Assembly: GCA_964460035.1 (NCBI GenBank)
Contig: CAYWPG010000010.1
Location: forward strand, 33,280-97,279
Length of the DNA stretch: 64,000 bases
Source: CAYWPG01 sp964460035
GTDB lineage: Bacteria > Pseudomonadota > Gammaproteobacteria > Nitrococcales > AK92
Direction: 5' to 3'
Shown piece after piece: positions 19,842 through 28,894 of this stretch. The first letter of the stretch is position 1. Each line of letters starts with the position of its first letter. The position numbers and the translations under genes were made by a program. The notes below the pieces were generated by a model, which was given only the letters and a program-made list of their open reading frames with translations, had not been told where the DNA came from and did no database searches.

Positions 19842-20285
19842 GTGCAATACCTTCACACCATGGTTCGAGTCAGCAACCTCGAGGCTTCGCTGGATTTCTA
19901 CTGCAATAAGCTTGGCCTGGTGGAAGTCAGTCGCAAGGAGAGCGAGGCGGGACGATACACGCTGGTTTTTCTGGCGGCGCCCGAGGATCTTGAGCGTGCT
20001 CGCAGCGACGATCGCGCGCCTATGATCGAGTTGACGTACAACTGGGATCCGGAGGAGTACACCGGCGGCCGCAATTTCGGGCATCTGGCCTACCGCGTGG
20101 ACGATATTTATGCGCTGTGTCAGCGCCTGATGGATGCCGGGGTCACGATCAATCGGCCGCCGCGGGACGGTTACATGGCTTTTGTGCGCTCGCCCGACGG
20201 CATCTCGATCGAATTGCTGCAGAAGGGCGATCCGCTGCCGGTGCAAGAGCCGTGGGCGTCTATGCCCAATGTAGGCACCTGGTAG
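19842..20285 (+). CDS. gloA: Lactoylglutathione lyase (glyoxalase I)
   Basis: 147 residues with a GTG start preceded by AGAGGAGG. Vicinal-oxygen-chelate fold. The four metal ligands of bacterial GloA are visible as His5, Glu63 (IELTYNW), His81 (FGHLAY) and Glu124 (ISIELLQ). It converts the methylglyoxal-glutathione hemithioacetal to S-lactoylglutathione and is cytoplasmic. A somewhat charged insertion (EDLERARSDDRAP) sits between the first two ligands. The gene is alone, with a convergent regulator gene downstream. Confidence 0.93.
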   Translation: MQYLHTMVRVSNLEASLDFYCNKLGLVEVSRKESEAGRYTLVFLAAPEDLERARSDDRAPMIELTYNWDPEEYTGGRNFGHLAYRVDDIYALCQRLMDAGVTINRPPRDGYMAFVRSPDGISIELLQKGDPLPVQEPWASMPNVGTW

Positions 20286-20295
20286 CGGGGCTGTC

Positions 20296-20324
20296 GCGGG
20301 CGACGCGTCTTAGCTGTCGCCCGC
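20296..20324. terminator. Bidirectional hairpin between gloA and the GbsR-like gene
   Basis: A 9-bp perfect stem (GCGGGCGAC/GTCGCCCGC). The 11-nt loop contains part of the stop codon of the leftward gene. It can serve both convergent transcripts. Confidence 0.6.
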
Positions 20325-20894
20325 ATCCGGCGGCTCGCCGCGCTTGCCGCTGGCCCGGCCGGTGACTTTGCTGGTCATCTCCAGCAGCTTCGAGACCTTG
20401 GCGCCCAGACGGAGCAGCTGTTGGAGGCTACGGTTGTCGAGGCGGAACACATCGTTGGACCAGGTGGTGATCAGCTCGATCAGATCGTGCATCTCGCGCA
20501 TCCGCTGCTGCGCGTACTGCTCTTCAGGCGTGGTCGGCGCCTCCATCAGAATGTCACGAAGCATGGTCAGCGTGGGATCGATCTCGCGTTTGCGGCGCTG
20601 CTCGGCCAGCGTGCGCAGAATCTGCCAGATATCGTCCGGGGCCTGATAATATTCGCGCCGATCGCCGGGCAGGTGGCGGCGTTGTACCAGTTGCCAAGCG
20701 TCAAGCTCCTTCAGTCCCATACTGACGTTGGAGCGCGAAACACCCAGCGCTTCGGTGATCTGATCGGCATTGAGCGGGTGCTCCGAGAGAAAGAGCAAAG
20801 CATAAATCTGGCCAACGGTACGGTTAATTCCCCACCGACTGCCCATTTCCCCGAAGTGGAGCACGAAAGCTTGCGTTAGTGCTGGTAACTGCAC
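20310..20894 (-). CDS. GbsR/MarR-type winged-helix transcriptional regulator
   Basis: 194 residues, assuming a GTG start at 20894 with AAGAAGAG upstream; the open frame reaches 21143 but the extra residues look non-coding. The N-terminal FVLHFGEMGSRWGINRTVGQ and the recognition region ADQITEALGVSRSNVSMGLKEL match the GbsR group, followed by the wing with LVQRRHLPGDRREYY and a helical C-terminal dimer region. Some relatives control osmoprotectant or membrane-stress genes; the target here is unknown. It is divergent from selO, which is a candidate target. Confidence 0.8.
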   Translation of the reverse strand: MQLPALTQAFVLHFGEMGSRWGINRTVGQIYALLFLSEHPLNADQITEALGVSRSNVSMGLKELDAWQLVQRRHLPGDRREYYQAPDDIWQILRTLAEQRRKREIDPTLTMLRDILMEAPTTPEEQYAQQRMREMHDLIELITTWSNDVFRLDNRSLQQLLRLGAKVSKLLEMTSKVTGRASGKRGEPPDAGDS

Positions 20895-21171
20895 GGGTAG
20901 GCTCTTCTTATGGTTTCTGGAGTAACAGAAAGTAATGCTCAGTGTGCCCCGACGCAAGCATTGCGGGCCCGGCGTTGCCCGGTCCGTCATCGTTTTGCTT
21001 GCGCAGGCATTGGCACTGCACGCCAATTCGCGACGGCCACAATCAGAAACCTTAGCATGTACTGACGCAGCATGGCGGTCCGCCACCGGGCAGTAAACCC
21101 GCCTTGCCATATTGACCTGCAGGCACCAATGCAGGTGCGACACAAGGCTTGACAGGCCCTGGGAGAGAGCA

Positions 21172-22650
21172 GTGAGCGACGCCTACCATCCGGATCCGAG
21201 GCATACGGCGCTTGGCGAAAGATTCTTCGATGTGGTCGAACCGGCAACGTTTCCGCAGCACATCCTGCGGTACCGCAATCGACGCTGGGCGCGGCGCCTG
21301 GGGCTGGACGATCTGAGCGAAGAGCAATGGCTGCGCCATTTCGGCCAGTTCAAGCCGTTGCCTGGCAATCTCCCGCAGCCGCTGGCCCTACGTTACCACG
21401 GCCACCAGTTCCGCCAGTACAACCCTGAGCTGGGCGATGGCCGGGGTTTCTTGTTCGCCCAGCTTCGCGATCCGCCGACCGGACGCCTGCTGGACCTGGC
21501 GACCAAGGGCTCGGGACGCACGCCCTGGTCCAGGGGAGGGGATGGCAGGCTCACCCTCAAGGGCGGGGTGCGCGAGGTGCTGGCCAGCGAGATGCTGGAG
21601 GCACTAGGCGTTTATACCTCCAAGGGCTTTAGCCTGATCGAGACCGGCGAGCGCTTGTGGCGCAACGACGAGCCCTCGCCGACGCGCTCCTGTGTGTTGG
21701 TGCGGCTGGGGCATGGGCATATACGCATAGGCACGTTTCAACGCCTGCTTTACCTGCGCGATCGCGATGCGCTGGAGCGCTTGCTCGACTACTCAGTGAA
21801 TACCTACTGGCCCGAAGCGGATGCACCGACTATCCGCGAGCGCGCGATCGGGTTTCTGCGCGTGGTTACCCGTGCGGTGGCGCGGCTTGGGGCGGACTGG
21901 ATCACGGCCGGTTTCGTGCATGGGGTGTTGAACACCGACAACACCATGATCACCGGCGAAAGCTTCGATTACGGCCCCTGGCGTTTTCTGCCTACCTTCG
22001 ATCCGAACTTCACGGCCGCCTATTTCGATCACATACGGCTGTACGCTTTTGGCAGGCAGCCGGAGGCGCTGTTGTGGAATCTCTATCGGCTGGCCGACTG
22101 TCTGCTGGCGTTTGCGCCCGAAGACAGGCTGGTGGAGGCGATGGAGGTATTCTGGCCCAGCTTCGAGGCGGCTTTGCAGGTGCGCACTCTGGCGCGGCTG
22201 GGGTTGGCGCAGGAGTCGCCGGAGCTGGACGAGCAGCGCGTGGATGCGTTCTATCAGGCGCTGCGCGACAGTTCGGTACCGTTCGAGCGGGCATTCTTCG
22301 ACATGATAGGCGGTGCACGCCCCGAGCGTCTGGCGGCAAGCCCGCATGCGGATGTCTATGCGGGAGAACACTGGCAAGCGGCGTTGAGGCAGCTGCGCGC
22401 GGCTCCCCGGGCGGAGCGGCTTGAGCAGGCCTTGCAGCACCCATATTTCGCGCAGTCGCAGCCAACAACATTGCTGATCGACGATGTAGAGGCCCTCTGG
22501 GAGCCGATCGATGCAGACGACGACTGGGGGGCGTTTGACCGCAAACTCGCAGAGATTTCCGCGTTGCGTGAAGCCTATGAGCCATTGCTGGGTGAGCCCC
22601 AGGCGCTTGCTGACCGCCAGACCGATCGGAGCGACGAGGAGGGCTCGTAG
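21172..22650 (+). CDS. selO: Protein adenylyltransferase SelO (YdiU)
   Basis: 492 residues from a GTG start with GGGAGAG upstream. This is the pseudokinase-fold enzyme that transfers AMP to Ser, Thr or Tyr of target proteins in redox stress. Motifs include HGHQF, GDGRGFLFAQ, KGSGRTPWSRGGDGRLTLKG and the catalytic region VHGVLNTDNTMITGESFDYG, all typical. Length matches E. coli YdiU. The C-terminus (DRQTDRSDEEGS) lacks the Cys/Sec-x-x ending found in many family members, so the intramolecular redox switch may be absent. It is divergent from the GbsR-like regulator. Confidence 0.92.
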   Translation: MSDAYHPDPRHTALGERFFDVVEPATFPQHILRYRNRRWARRLGLDDLSEEQWLRHFGQFKPLPGNLPQPLALRYHGHQFRQYNPELGDGRGFLFAQLRDPPTGRLLDLATKGSGRTPWSRGGDGRLTLKGGVREVLASEMLEALGVYTSKGFSLIETGERLWRNDEPSPTRSCVLVRLGHGHIRIGTFQRLLYLRDRDALERLLDYSVNTYWPEADAPTIRERAIGFLRVVTRAVARLGADWITAGFVHGVLNTDNTMITGESFDYGPWRFLPTFDPNFTAAYFDHIRLYAFGRQPEALLWNLYRLADCLLAFAPEDRLVEAMEVFWPSFEAALQVRTLARLGLAQESPELDEQRVDAFYQALRDSSVPFERAFFDMIGGARPERLAASPHADVYAGEHWQAALRQLRAAPRAERLEQALQHPYFAQSQPTTLLIDDVEALWEPIDADDDWGAFDRKLAEISALREAYEPLLGEPQALADRQTDRSDEEGS

Positions 22651-22655
22651 CGCAA

Positions 22656-22693
22656 GGCCCCAGCCACCACATAGCCTGGCCGTGGCTGGGGCC
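22656..22693. terminator. Bidirectional terminator between selO and the SDR gene
   Basis: A perfect 12-bp stem GGCCCCAGCCAC/GTGGCTGGGGCC with a 14-nt loop sits in the 50-bp gap between convergent genes. Confidence 0.75.
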
Positions 22694-22700
22694 AGCTTGC

Positions 22701-23480
22701 TCAGGCGACGGTGCTTCCCCCGTCAACGGCCAGCCACTGGCCGGTGATGTGGCGGCTGGCGTCGCTGGCGAACAGTGCCACCACACCCATCAAGTCTTCC
22801 TCGCCGCCCAGCCGCTGCAACGGCGTGCGACCGATGAACATGTCGCCCATCTCGCTGAGAATGCCGTGAGTCATCTTGGATGGGAAGAAGCCAGGGCAGA
22901 TGGCGTTGACATTGATGTTGTACTTGCCCCATTCGGCTGCCAGCGTGCGGGTGAAGTTGATGACCGCGCCCTTACTCGTGTTGTAGGCGATGGTGTTCAT
23001 GCCCGGCGGGTTGCCCGACAAGCCGGCGATGGAGGCGATGTTGATGATCTTCCCGCTCTTGCGCGGGATCATGCAGCGGCGGCCTACTTCCTGCGAGAGG
23101 AAGAAGACGGTATCGACGTTCAGCTTCATCACCTTGTGCCAGGCCTCGGGCGGATGCTCCTCGGCCGGAGCGCCCCAGGTGGCGCCGGCGTTGTTGACCA
23201 GAATGTCGATGGTGCCGAAGCGCTCTACCACCGCATCGACAACGCCTGGGATGTTCTCATGCTTGCTCAGATCCGCCGCAACCGTCAGCACCTCTATGCC
23301 TTGATCCTGCAGCTCGGCGGCGGCCGCCTCTAGCTCGTGCTGCTTGCGCGCGGTGATCGCTACTTTCGCGCCCAGCTCTCCTAAGGCGCGCGCCATCTGC
23401 AGTCCCAGGCCGCGCGAGCCGCCGGTGATCAGCGCCACTTTGCCGCCCAGCTCGAATAGTTTTTTTACGCTCATGCTCAA
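22701..23480 (-). CDS. Short-chain dehydrogenase/reductase, module B
   Basis: 259 residues, classical SDR. The coenzyme motif TGGSRGLG is at about 19-26, NNAG at 96-99, and Ser150, Tyr166 and Lys170 are present. The C-terminal GQWLAVDGGSTVA is the usual ending. The sequence resembles the gluconate 5-dehydrogenase/3-oxoacyl-ACP reductase group, so the family name alone does not give the substrate. It follows the acyl-CoA dehydrogenase gene after 60 bp on the same strand. In that context it probably acts on a hydroxyacyl-CoA or alcohol intermediate. Confidence 0.85.
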   Translation of the reverse strand: MSMSVKKLFELGGKVALITGGSRGLGLQMARALGELGAKVAITARKQHELEAAAAELQDQGIEVLTVAADLSKHENIPGVVDAVVERFGTIDILVNNAGATWGAPAEEHPPEAWHKVMKLNVDTVFFLSQEVGRRCMIPRKSGKIINIASIAGLSGNPPGMNTIAYNTSKGAVINFTRTLAAEWGKYNINVNAICPGFFPSKMTHGILSEMGDMFIGRTPLQRLGGEEDLMGVVALFASDASRHITGQWLAVDGGSTVA

Positions 23481-23540
23481 TCCTGTTTTCGTGGGTCGAA
23501 AGGGGCGGCGGTACGAATCGTGCCGCCGCCCGGGCGGTGC

Positions 23541-24752
23541 TCAGTTCTTGTACTTGCGCAGCTCGATCTTGGCGATCGCGTTGCGGTGTACCTCGTCCGG
23601 TCCGTCGGCCAAGCGCAGCGTGCGCGAGGAAGCGTACGCATGAGCGAGGAACGGATGCGCGATGCCGGCAGCGCCGAATGCCTGGATGGCCCAGTCGATC
23701 ACCTGGCAGGCCATCTTCGGTGCGGCCACCTTGATCATGGCGATTTCGGCGGCAGCCACCTTGTTGCCCACGGTGTCCATCATGTAGGCCGCCTTCAGAA
23801 CCAGCAGGCGGGCCTGCTCGATCATGATGCGCGCCTCGGCGATGCGCTCCATCGTCACCGTCTGCTCGGCGATGGGCTTGCCGAAGGCGACACGGTTGAG
23901 CGTGCGCTCGCACATCATCTCCAGCGCGCGCTCGGCCACGCCGATCAGGCGCATGCAGTGGTGGATGCGGCCAGGACCGAGCCGGCCCTGGGCAATCTCG
24001 AAGCCGCGGCCCTCGCCGAGCAGAATGTTCTTGGCGGGCACGCGCACGTTCTCGAACACCACCTCGGCGTGGCCGTGCGGCGCATCGTCGAAGCCGAATA
24101 CGGGCAGGTGACGCAGCACTTTGATGCCGGGGGTGTCCATGGGCACCACGATCATCGACTGCTGGCGGTGACGGTTGGGGTTGTCCGGGTCGGTCTTGCC
24201 CATGACGATGAGCACCTTGCAGCGCGGGTCGTTCGCGCCGGAGGTCCACCACTTGCGGCCGTTGATGACGTACTCGTCGCCGTCGCGCTCGATACGCGTG
24301 GAGATGTTGGTCGCGTCCGAGGAGGCTACGTCCGGCTCGGTCATGGCGAAAGCCGAGCGAATCTCGCCCTCCAGCAGCGGCTTGAGCCATTGCTCCTTGA
24401 TCTCTTCGCTGGCGTAGCGCTCCAGGGTCTCCATGTTGCCGGTGTCCGGCGCCGAGCAGTTGAAGACTTCGGGCGCGAACTTCACCCGGCCCATGATCTC
24501 GCAAAGCGGGGCGTATTCGAGGTTGGTCAGGCCAGCGCCTTTGTCGGAGTTGGGCAAGAACAGATTCCACAGCCCGGCAGCTTTGGCCTTCTGCTTCAGT
24601 TCCTCGACCACCGGCAGCGGCTGCCAGCGATCGGCGGCGTTGGCGAGCTCCTGATGAGCGCGCTCCTCGTTGGGATAAACGTGCTCGTCCATGAACTCCT
24701 GAAGCCTGGCCTGCAGCTCTTTGACTTTGGGTGTGAACTCGAAGTGCATCAA
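23541..24752 (-). CDS. Acyl-CoA dehydrogenase (ACAD10/11-like), module B
   Basis: 403 residues, a close paralogue of the protein at 6847-8082. Shared blocks include LEYAPLCEIMG, FNCSAPDTGNME, the FAMTEP-VASSDATNISTR region, GKTDPDNPNRHRQQ, RGFEIAQ-RLGPGRIHHCMR and ADGPDEVHRNAIAK. It differs mainly in the N-terminal 50 residues and in the loop after the second beta strand (FGFDDAPHGHAEVV), which may alter chain specificity. FAD enzyme feeding ETF. It is the first gene of an operon with the module B SDR and divergent from a LysR-type regulator 94 bp away, which is its probable controller. Confidence 0.9.
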   Translation of the reverse strand: MMHFEFTPKVKELQARLQEFMDEHVYPNEERAHQELANAADRWQPLPVVEELKQKAKAAGLWNLFLPNSDKGAGLTNLEYAPLCEIMGRVKFAPEVFNCSAPDTGNMETLERYASEEIKEQWLKPLLEGEIRSAFAMTEPDVASSDATNISTRIERDGDEYVINGRKWWTSGANDPRCKVLIVMGKTDPDNPNRHRQQSMIVVPMDTPGIKVLRHLPVFGFDDAPHGHAEVVFENVRVPAKNILLGEGRGFEIAQGRLGPGRIHHCMRLIGVAERALEMMCERTLNRVAFGKPIAEQTVTMERIAEARIMIEQARLLVLKAAYMMDTVGNKVAAAEIAMIKVAAPKMACQVIDWAIQAFGAAGIAHPFLAHAYASSRTLRLADGPDEVHRNAIAKIELRKYKN

Positions 24753-24774
24753 CTTCTCTCCTCAGTCGTGGTTA

Positions 24775-24809
24775 CGCGGCCCGGGCCGCGAAGGTGCGCC
24801 GCACGGCGC
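24775..24809. promoter_or_regulatory. Two adjacent palindromes in the acyl-CoA dehydrogenase/lysR intergenic region
   Basis: A perfect 16-bp palindrome CGCGGCCCGGGCCGCG (24775-24790) is followed 5 bp later by GCGCCG-CA-CGGCGC (24796-24809). They lie in the 94 bp between the divergent genes and are candidate operators for the LysR regulator. Not tested against known motifs. Confidence 0.5.
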
Positions 24810-24846
24810 GTGCAAGTAGAATCAATGCGGTGTGCGTAGGGGCGTT

Positions 24847-25767
24847 ATGAACATAAACAGAATTGATCTGAATCTGCTCGTGGTACTGGTGGCCATCTAC
24901 GACAAGGGTGGCATCACCCGCGCCGCGGAGGCCTTGAACGTCACCCAACCTGCGGTCAGCCATGCACTGGGCCGATTGCGCGCGTTATTCGACGACCCGC
25001 TGTTCGTGCGCGAGGGGCACAGCATGGTGCCCACGCCGCTCACGCGCAGTCTCATCGGACCGCTGCGGCGATCGTTGCGCAGTCTGGAGACGACCCTCAA
25101 CGAGGCGAAGCACTTCGATCCTGCCGTGGCGGAGAAATGCTTCACCATCGGCGCGCGAGATGTGCTCGAGTCTACCATTCTGCCGCGCATGATGCGGGAA
25201 GTCGCACGGCAGGCCCCCGGTGTGGACTTGGCCTGTGTGCACTTCAACCGGCGCGAAGCCGAGGCCGATCTGCTCAGCGGACGGCTGGACGTGGTCATGG
25301 ATGCCATCCTGCCCCAGTCCGACGCTGTCTGCCATACCAGCTTTATGAGCAATCGTCTGGCCGTGGTGGTGCGCAAGGATCATCCGGCCAGCACGGAGCT
25401 GTCCTTGGAGGAGTATTTGGCCCATGGGCATATCCTGGTAACTTCGCGCCGCTCCGGTTATGGCGTCATCGATATGGAGCTGGCCCGCCGGGGGCTGCGG
25501 CGCAGGGTGGCCTTGCGCTGCCAGCATTACTATGCCGGCTGGCGGGTGGCCACCGAGACCGATCTGATCCTGACCATGCCCGAACGCTTGGCGCACCTGC
25601 TCAACGTCGATGGCGTGAACCGGATTCTGCCGCTACCGCTGGATTTGCCCGCTCAGGACATATACCTGTACTGGCACGCCAATGCCGATAACGATCCGGC
25701 CAACCGCTGGCTGCGCGAGCAACTGATCAAGTCGTTCAAACACAGTCAGGAGCTGATCTCCGAGTAG
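24847..25767 (+). CDS. LysR-family transcriptional regulator
   Basis: 306 residues from the ATG at 24847 (an in-frame start at 24832 is possible). The N-terminal winged helix LNLLVVLVAIYDKGGITRAAEALNVTQPAVSHALGRLR (about 7-44, read in two parts) is NodD/LysR-like, followed by the linker helix and a periplasmic-binding-type effector domain. DPLFVREGHSMVPTPLT is the usual continuation. It is transcribed divergently from the module B acyl-CoA dehydrogenase-SDR operon, the classic arrangement of a LysR regulator and its target. The inducer is probably an acyl compound of that pathway (inference). Confidence 0.9.
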   Translation: MNINRIDLNLLVVLVAIYDKGGITRAAEALNVTQPAVSHALGRLRALFDDPLFVREGHSMVPTPLTRSLIGPLRRSLRSLETTLNEAKHFDPAVAEKCFTIGARDVLESTILPRMMREVARQAPGVDLACVHFNRREAEADLLSGRLDVVMDAILPQSDAVCHTSFMSNRLAVVVRKDHPASTELSLEEYLAHGHILVTSRRSGYGVIDMELARRGLRRRVALRCQHYYAGWRVATETDLILTMPERLAHLLNVDGVNRILPLPLDLPAQDIYLYWHANADNDPANRWLREQLIKSFKHSQELISE

Positions 25768-25793
25768 CGTGCGCCCCGGAGCGGCGGCCACTG

Positions 25794-28700
25794 CTAACGG
25801 AAGTCGCGCGAAGGCGCGTGCAAATCGCCCAGCAAGTGGCTGTGGTCTTCGAGCCGGCCGGCGATCAGGTGACAGACTTCGTCACGACGCTCCCACACCC
25901 CTATCACCGCCAATAGACGAGCCGTCAGCAGCACGCGGCGCTGGCGTTCGGCAAGGTCGCGCCAGACCACGACGTTGATCGTTCCGGTCTCGTCTTCCAA
26001 AGTGACGAAAGTGACGCCGGCGGCCGTGCCGGGGCGCTGGCGTGTGATTACCAGACCTGCCGCGCGCACCAGCCGCTTGGAATCCATTTGCCGCAGCTCG
26101 GCTGCGCTGCGCAGGCGCAGTCTGCGCAGACGCGGGCGCAGCAGTGCAAGCGGGTGGCGGCCCAGGCTCAGCCCCAGGCTCCGATAGTCGGCCCGAATCT
26201 CCTCGCCTTCCCGAGGCGCTGGCAGCTCCGGGGTCGGCTCGACTATGCGTGCTTGAGCGAGCAGGGGAAGCTCGGCCTCCTGTCCCAGCACCGTCCACCA
26301 GGCCGTGCGCCTATGTCCGGCCAGCGCCGCCAGGGCATTGGCCCGGGCCAGGGCCCGCAGGTCGTTTTGCCGCAGCCGGGCGCGGTGAGCCAGATCGTGG
26401 ACGTCGGTGAATGGCCGCTGACGGCGCGCGGCTACCACGCGCTGCGCGGCGGTTTCGCTCAGGCCTTTTACGAGGCGCAGCCCCAGCCGTAGCGCAAGCC
26501 CGCCGGATTCTTCCAGCGTGCAGTCCCAATCGCTGATGGTGACGTCTACCGGCCGTACGTCCACGCCGTGCGCGCGCGCATCGCGCACCAGCTGGGCCGG
26601 CGCGTAGAACCCCATTGGCTGGCTGTTGAGCAGCGCGCAGCAGAAGGCGGCCGGGTAGTGCCGCTTGAGCCAGGCGGAAACGTAAACCAACAGCGAGAAA
26701 CTGGCGGCGTGCGATTCCGGAAAGCCGTATTCGCCAAAGCCTTGGATCTGGCGGAATATCTGCGTGGCGAACTGCTCGCTGTAGCCGCGTGCGCGCATGC
26801 CTTCGATCAGGCGCTGTTCAAAGTGGCCCAAATTGCCGCGCCGGCGCCAAGCCGCCATGGCCCGGCGCAGCTGATCGGCTTCCCCCGGCGAGAAGCCGGC
26901 CGCCACCACCGCGAGCTGCATGACCTGCTCCTGGAAGATCGGCACTCCCAGTGTGCGCTCGAGCACCGCTCTTACTTCTTCGCTAGGGTAGGTCACCGGT
27001 TCCAGCCCTTCGCGCCGGCGCAAGTAGGGGTGCACCATATCGCCCTGAATGGGACCGGGTCGTACCAGCGAGACCTCGATGACAAGATCGTAGAAACACT
27101 TGGGGCGCATTCTCGGCAGCATGGCCATCTGCGCCCGGGACTCGAGCTGGAACACGCCTATGGTGTCGGCCCGCTGGATCATGGCATAGACTTGGGGATC
27201 TTCCGGCGGCACAGTGGCCAGCGTCAGCTGCGGCCCGCCGTGGCGGGCGATCAGATCGAAGGCTTTATGGATGGCGCTGAGCATGCCTAGCGCCAGGCAA
27301 TCCACTTTCAACAGCCCCAGCGCTTCCAGATCGTCCTTGTCCCACTGAATGACGGTACGTTCGGGCATGGCTGCGTTTTCAGTGGGGACCAGCTCGCTCA
27401 ATGGCCCGGCGGAAATTACGAAGCCGCCTACATGCTGCGAGAGGTGGCGCGGGAACCCGAGCAGCTCCCGGCTGAGTACCAGCAGCTTGTGCAGCAGCGG
27501 ACTGGCCGGATCGAAGCCCACCTCGCGAATGCGCTCCTCATCGATGCGGCGGCCATCCCACCATTGCAGGCTCTTGGCTATTCGGTCGATCTGCTCCGGC
27601 TCCAGACCCAGCGCCTTGCCCACATCGCGCAGCGCGCTGCGCGGCCGGTAGGTGATCACGGTGGCGGCGAGCGCGGCTCGGTGACGCCCGTATTTGCGGT
27701 AGATGTACTGGATGACTTCTTCGCGGCGCTCATGCTCGAAATCGACATCGATGTCCGGGGGCTCGTTGCGCTCGCGGGAGATGAAGCGCTCGAACAGCAC
27801 ATTGATGCGCGCCGGGTCCACCTCGGTGATCCCCAGGCAGAAACATACCGCCGAGTTGGCCGCCGAGCCGCGCCCCTGACACAGGATTCCCTGGCTGCGG
27901 GCGAAGCTGACGATGTCGTATACGGTTAGGAAGTACGGCTCGTAAGCAAGCTCTCCGATCAGCGCCAGCTCGTGCTCGATCTGCGCTCGCACCTGCTCGG
28001 GCACGCCCGCCGGCCACCGCCGGTGCATGCCCTCCATAGTGAGCCGGCGCAGATATTCGCTGGCGCTAAGCCCGGGAGGGACCAGCTCTTGCGGGTATTC
28101 GTAACGCAGCTCGTCCAACGAGAACTGGCAGCGCTCGGCGATGACCAGTGTTTCGGCTAGCAGCTCGGGCGGATAGAGCCGAGCGAGCTGGCGGCGGTGG
28201 CGCAGATGGCGCTCGCCGTTGGGGAGCAGCGCCGTACCCAGTTCATGCAAGGGCTTGCCAAGGCGTATCGCGGTGAGCGTGTCCTGCAAGGCGCGGCGCC
28301 CGCGCTTGTGCATGTGCACGTCGCCACAGGCTACCAGCGGCAGCCCAAGCCGCAGGCTATGACGGCGCCAACGGCGCAGGCGAGCGGTCTCGCCCGGGCG
28401 CCGGAACAACTCCACGCCCAGCCAGCCGCGGTCATGGAAATGACGGCGAAACCAGACCAGTTCGCGTGCCCGCGGCTGGCCGCACAAAATTGCCAAGCAG
28501 TCGGGCACCCCTTCCTCGAGATAGGCGTATTCCAGTTTGTAGCTGCCTTTCTCGGCCATGCTGCGGCACAGGCTGATCAGGGCGGACAGCTGGGCGTACG
28601 CGCGCCGGTGTGGCGCGAGCAGTACCACGGTGGCGTCGGCGCTCAGCTTGAACTCGCTGCCTATGATGAGCTTCAGCCCGCGCTGCTTGGCGGCCTGATG

Positions 28701-28862
28701 CGCGCGCACCACGCCGGCGAGCGAGCACTCGTCGGTAATCGCCAAGGCCGAGTAGCCCAGGTCCGCGGCCGTGTCCACCAGCTCATGAGGGTGGGATGCG
28801 CCGCGCAGGAAGGTGAAGTTGGTCAGGCAGTGAAGTTCGGCGTAAGCGGGAAGAGCGACCAT
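25794..28862 (-). CDS. dnaE2: Error-prone DNA polymerase, DnaE2/ImuC
   Basis: 1022 residues from the ATG at 28862 (VALPAYAELHCLTNFTFLRG); the frame reaches 29189 but crosses the LexA box. A C-family alpha subunit with the PHP domain at 1-280, then the palm with the acidic motif PPDIDVDFEHERREEV, fingers, and a C-terminal OB-fold (TFVTLEDETGTINVVVW, near 950). The short C-terminus and the missing tau/epsilon tail separate it from replicative DnaE1. It is the catalytic partner of ImuA and ImuB in SOS translesion synthesis. Those two genes lie at 44.2-46.6 kb. It is convergent with the lysR gene, with 26 bp between. Confidence 0.93.
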   Translation of the reverse strand: MVALPAYAELHCLTNFTFLRGASHPHELVDTAADLGYSALAITDECSLAGVVRAHQAAKQRGLKLIIGSEFKLSADATVVLLAPHRRAYAQLSALISLCRSMAEKGSYKLEYAYLEEGVPDCLAILCGQPRARELVWFRRHFHDRGWLGVELFRRPGETARLRRWRRHSLRLGLPLVACGDVHMHKRGRRALQDTLTAIRLGKPLHELGTALLPNGERHLRHRRQLARLYPPELLAETLVIAERCQFSLDELRYEYPQELVPPGLSASEYLRRLTMEGMHRRWPAGVPEQVRAQIEHELALIGELAYEPYFLTVYDIVSFARSQGILCQGRGSAANSAVCFCLGITEVDPARINVLFERFISRERNEPPDIDVDFEHERREEVIQYIYRKYGRHRAALAATVITYRPRSALRDVGKALGLEPEQIDRIAKSLQWWDGRRIDEERIREVGFDPASPLLHKLLVLSRELLGFPRHLSQHVGGFVISAGPLSELVPTENAAMPERTVIQWDKDDLEALGLLKVDCLALGMLSAIHKAFDLIARHGGPQLTLATVPPEDPQVYAMIQRADTIGVFQLESRAQMAMLPRMRPKCFYDLVIEVSLVRPGPIQGDMVHPYLRRREGLEPVTYPSEEVRAVLERTLGVPIFQEQVMQLAVVAAGFSPGEADQLRRAMAAWRRRGNLGHFEQRLIEGMRARGYSEQFATQIFRQIQGFGEYGFPESHAASFSLLVYVSAWLKRHYPAAFCCALLNSQPMGFYAPAQLVRDARAHGVDVRPVDVTISDWDCTLEESGGLALRLGLRLVKGLSETAAQRVVAARRQRPFTDVHDLAHRARLRQNDLRALARANALAALAGHRRTAWWTVLGQEAELPLLAQARIVEPTPELPAPREGEEIRADYRSLGLSLGRHPLALLRPRLRRLRLRSAAELRQMDSKRLVRAAGLVITRQRPGTAAGVTFVTLEDETGTINVVVWRDLAERQRRVLLTARLLAVIGVWERRDEVCHLIAGRLEDHSHLLGDLHAPSRDFR

Positions 28863-28878
28863 GCTGCGACCGATTTCT

Positions 28879-28894
28879 ATGTATGGATGTACAG
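28879..28894 (-). promoter_or_regulatory. LexA (SOS) box upstream of dnaE2
   Basis: Read leftward, the site is CTGTACATCCATACAT: CTGT-N8-ACAT, one base off the gammaproteobacterial consensus CTGT-N8-ACAG. It overlaps a TATACT minus-10-like element (28893-28898) and sits 16 bp before the start codon. Repression by LexA is expected. Confidence 0.8.
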
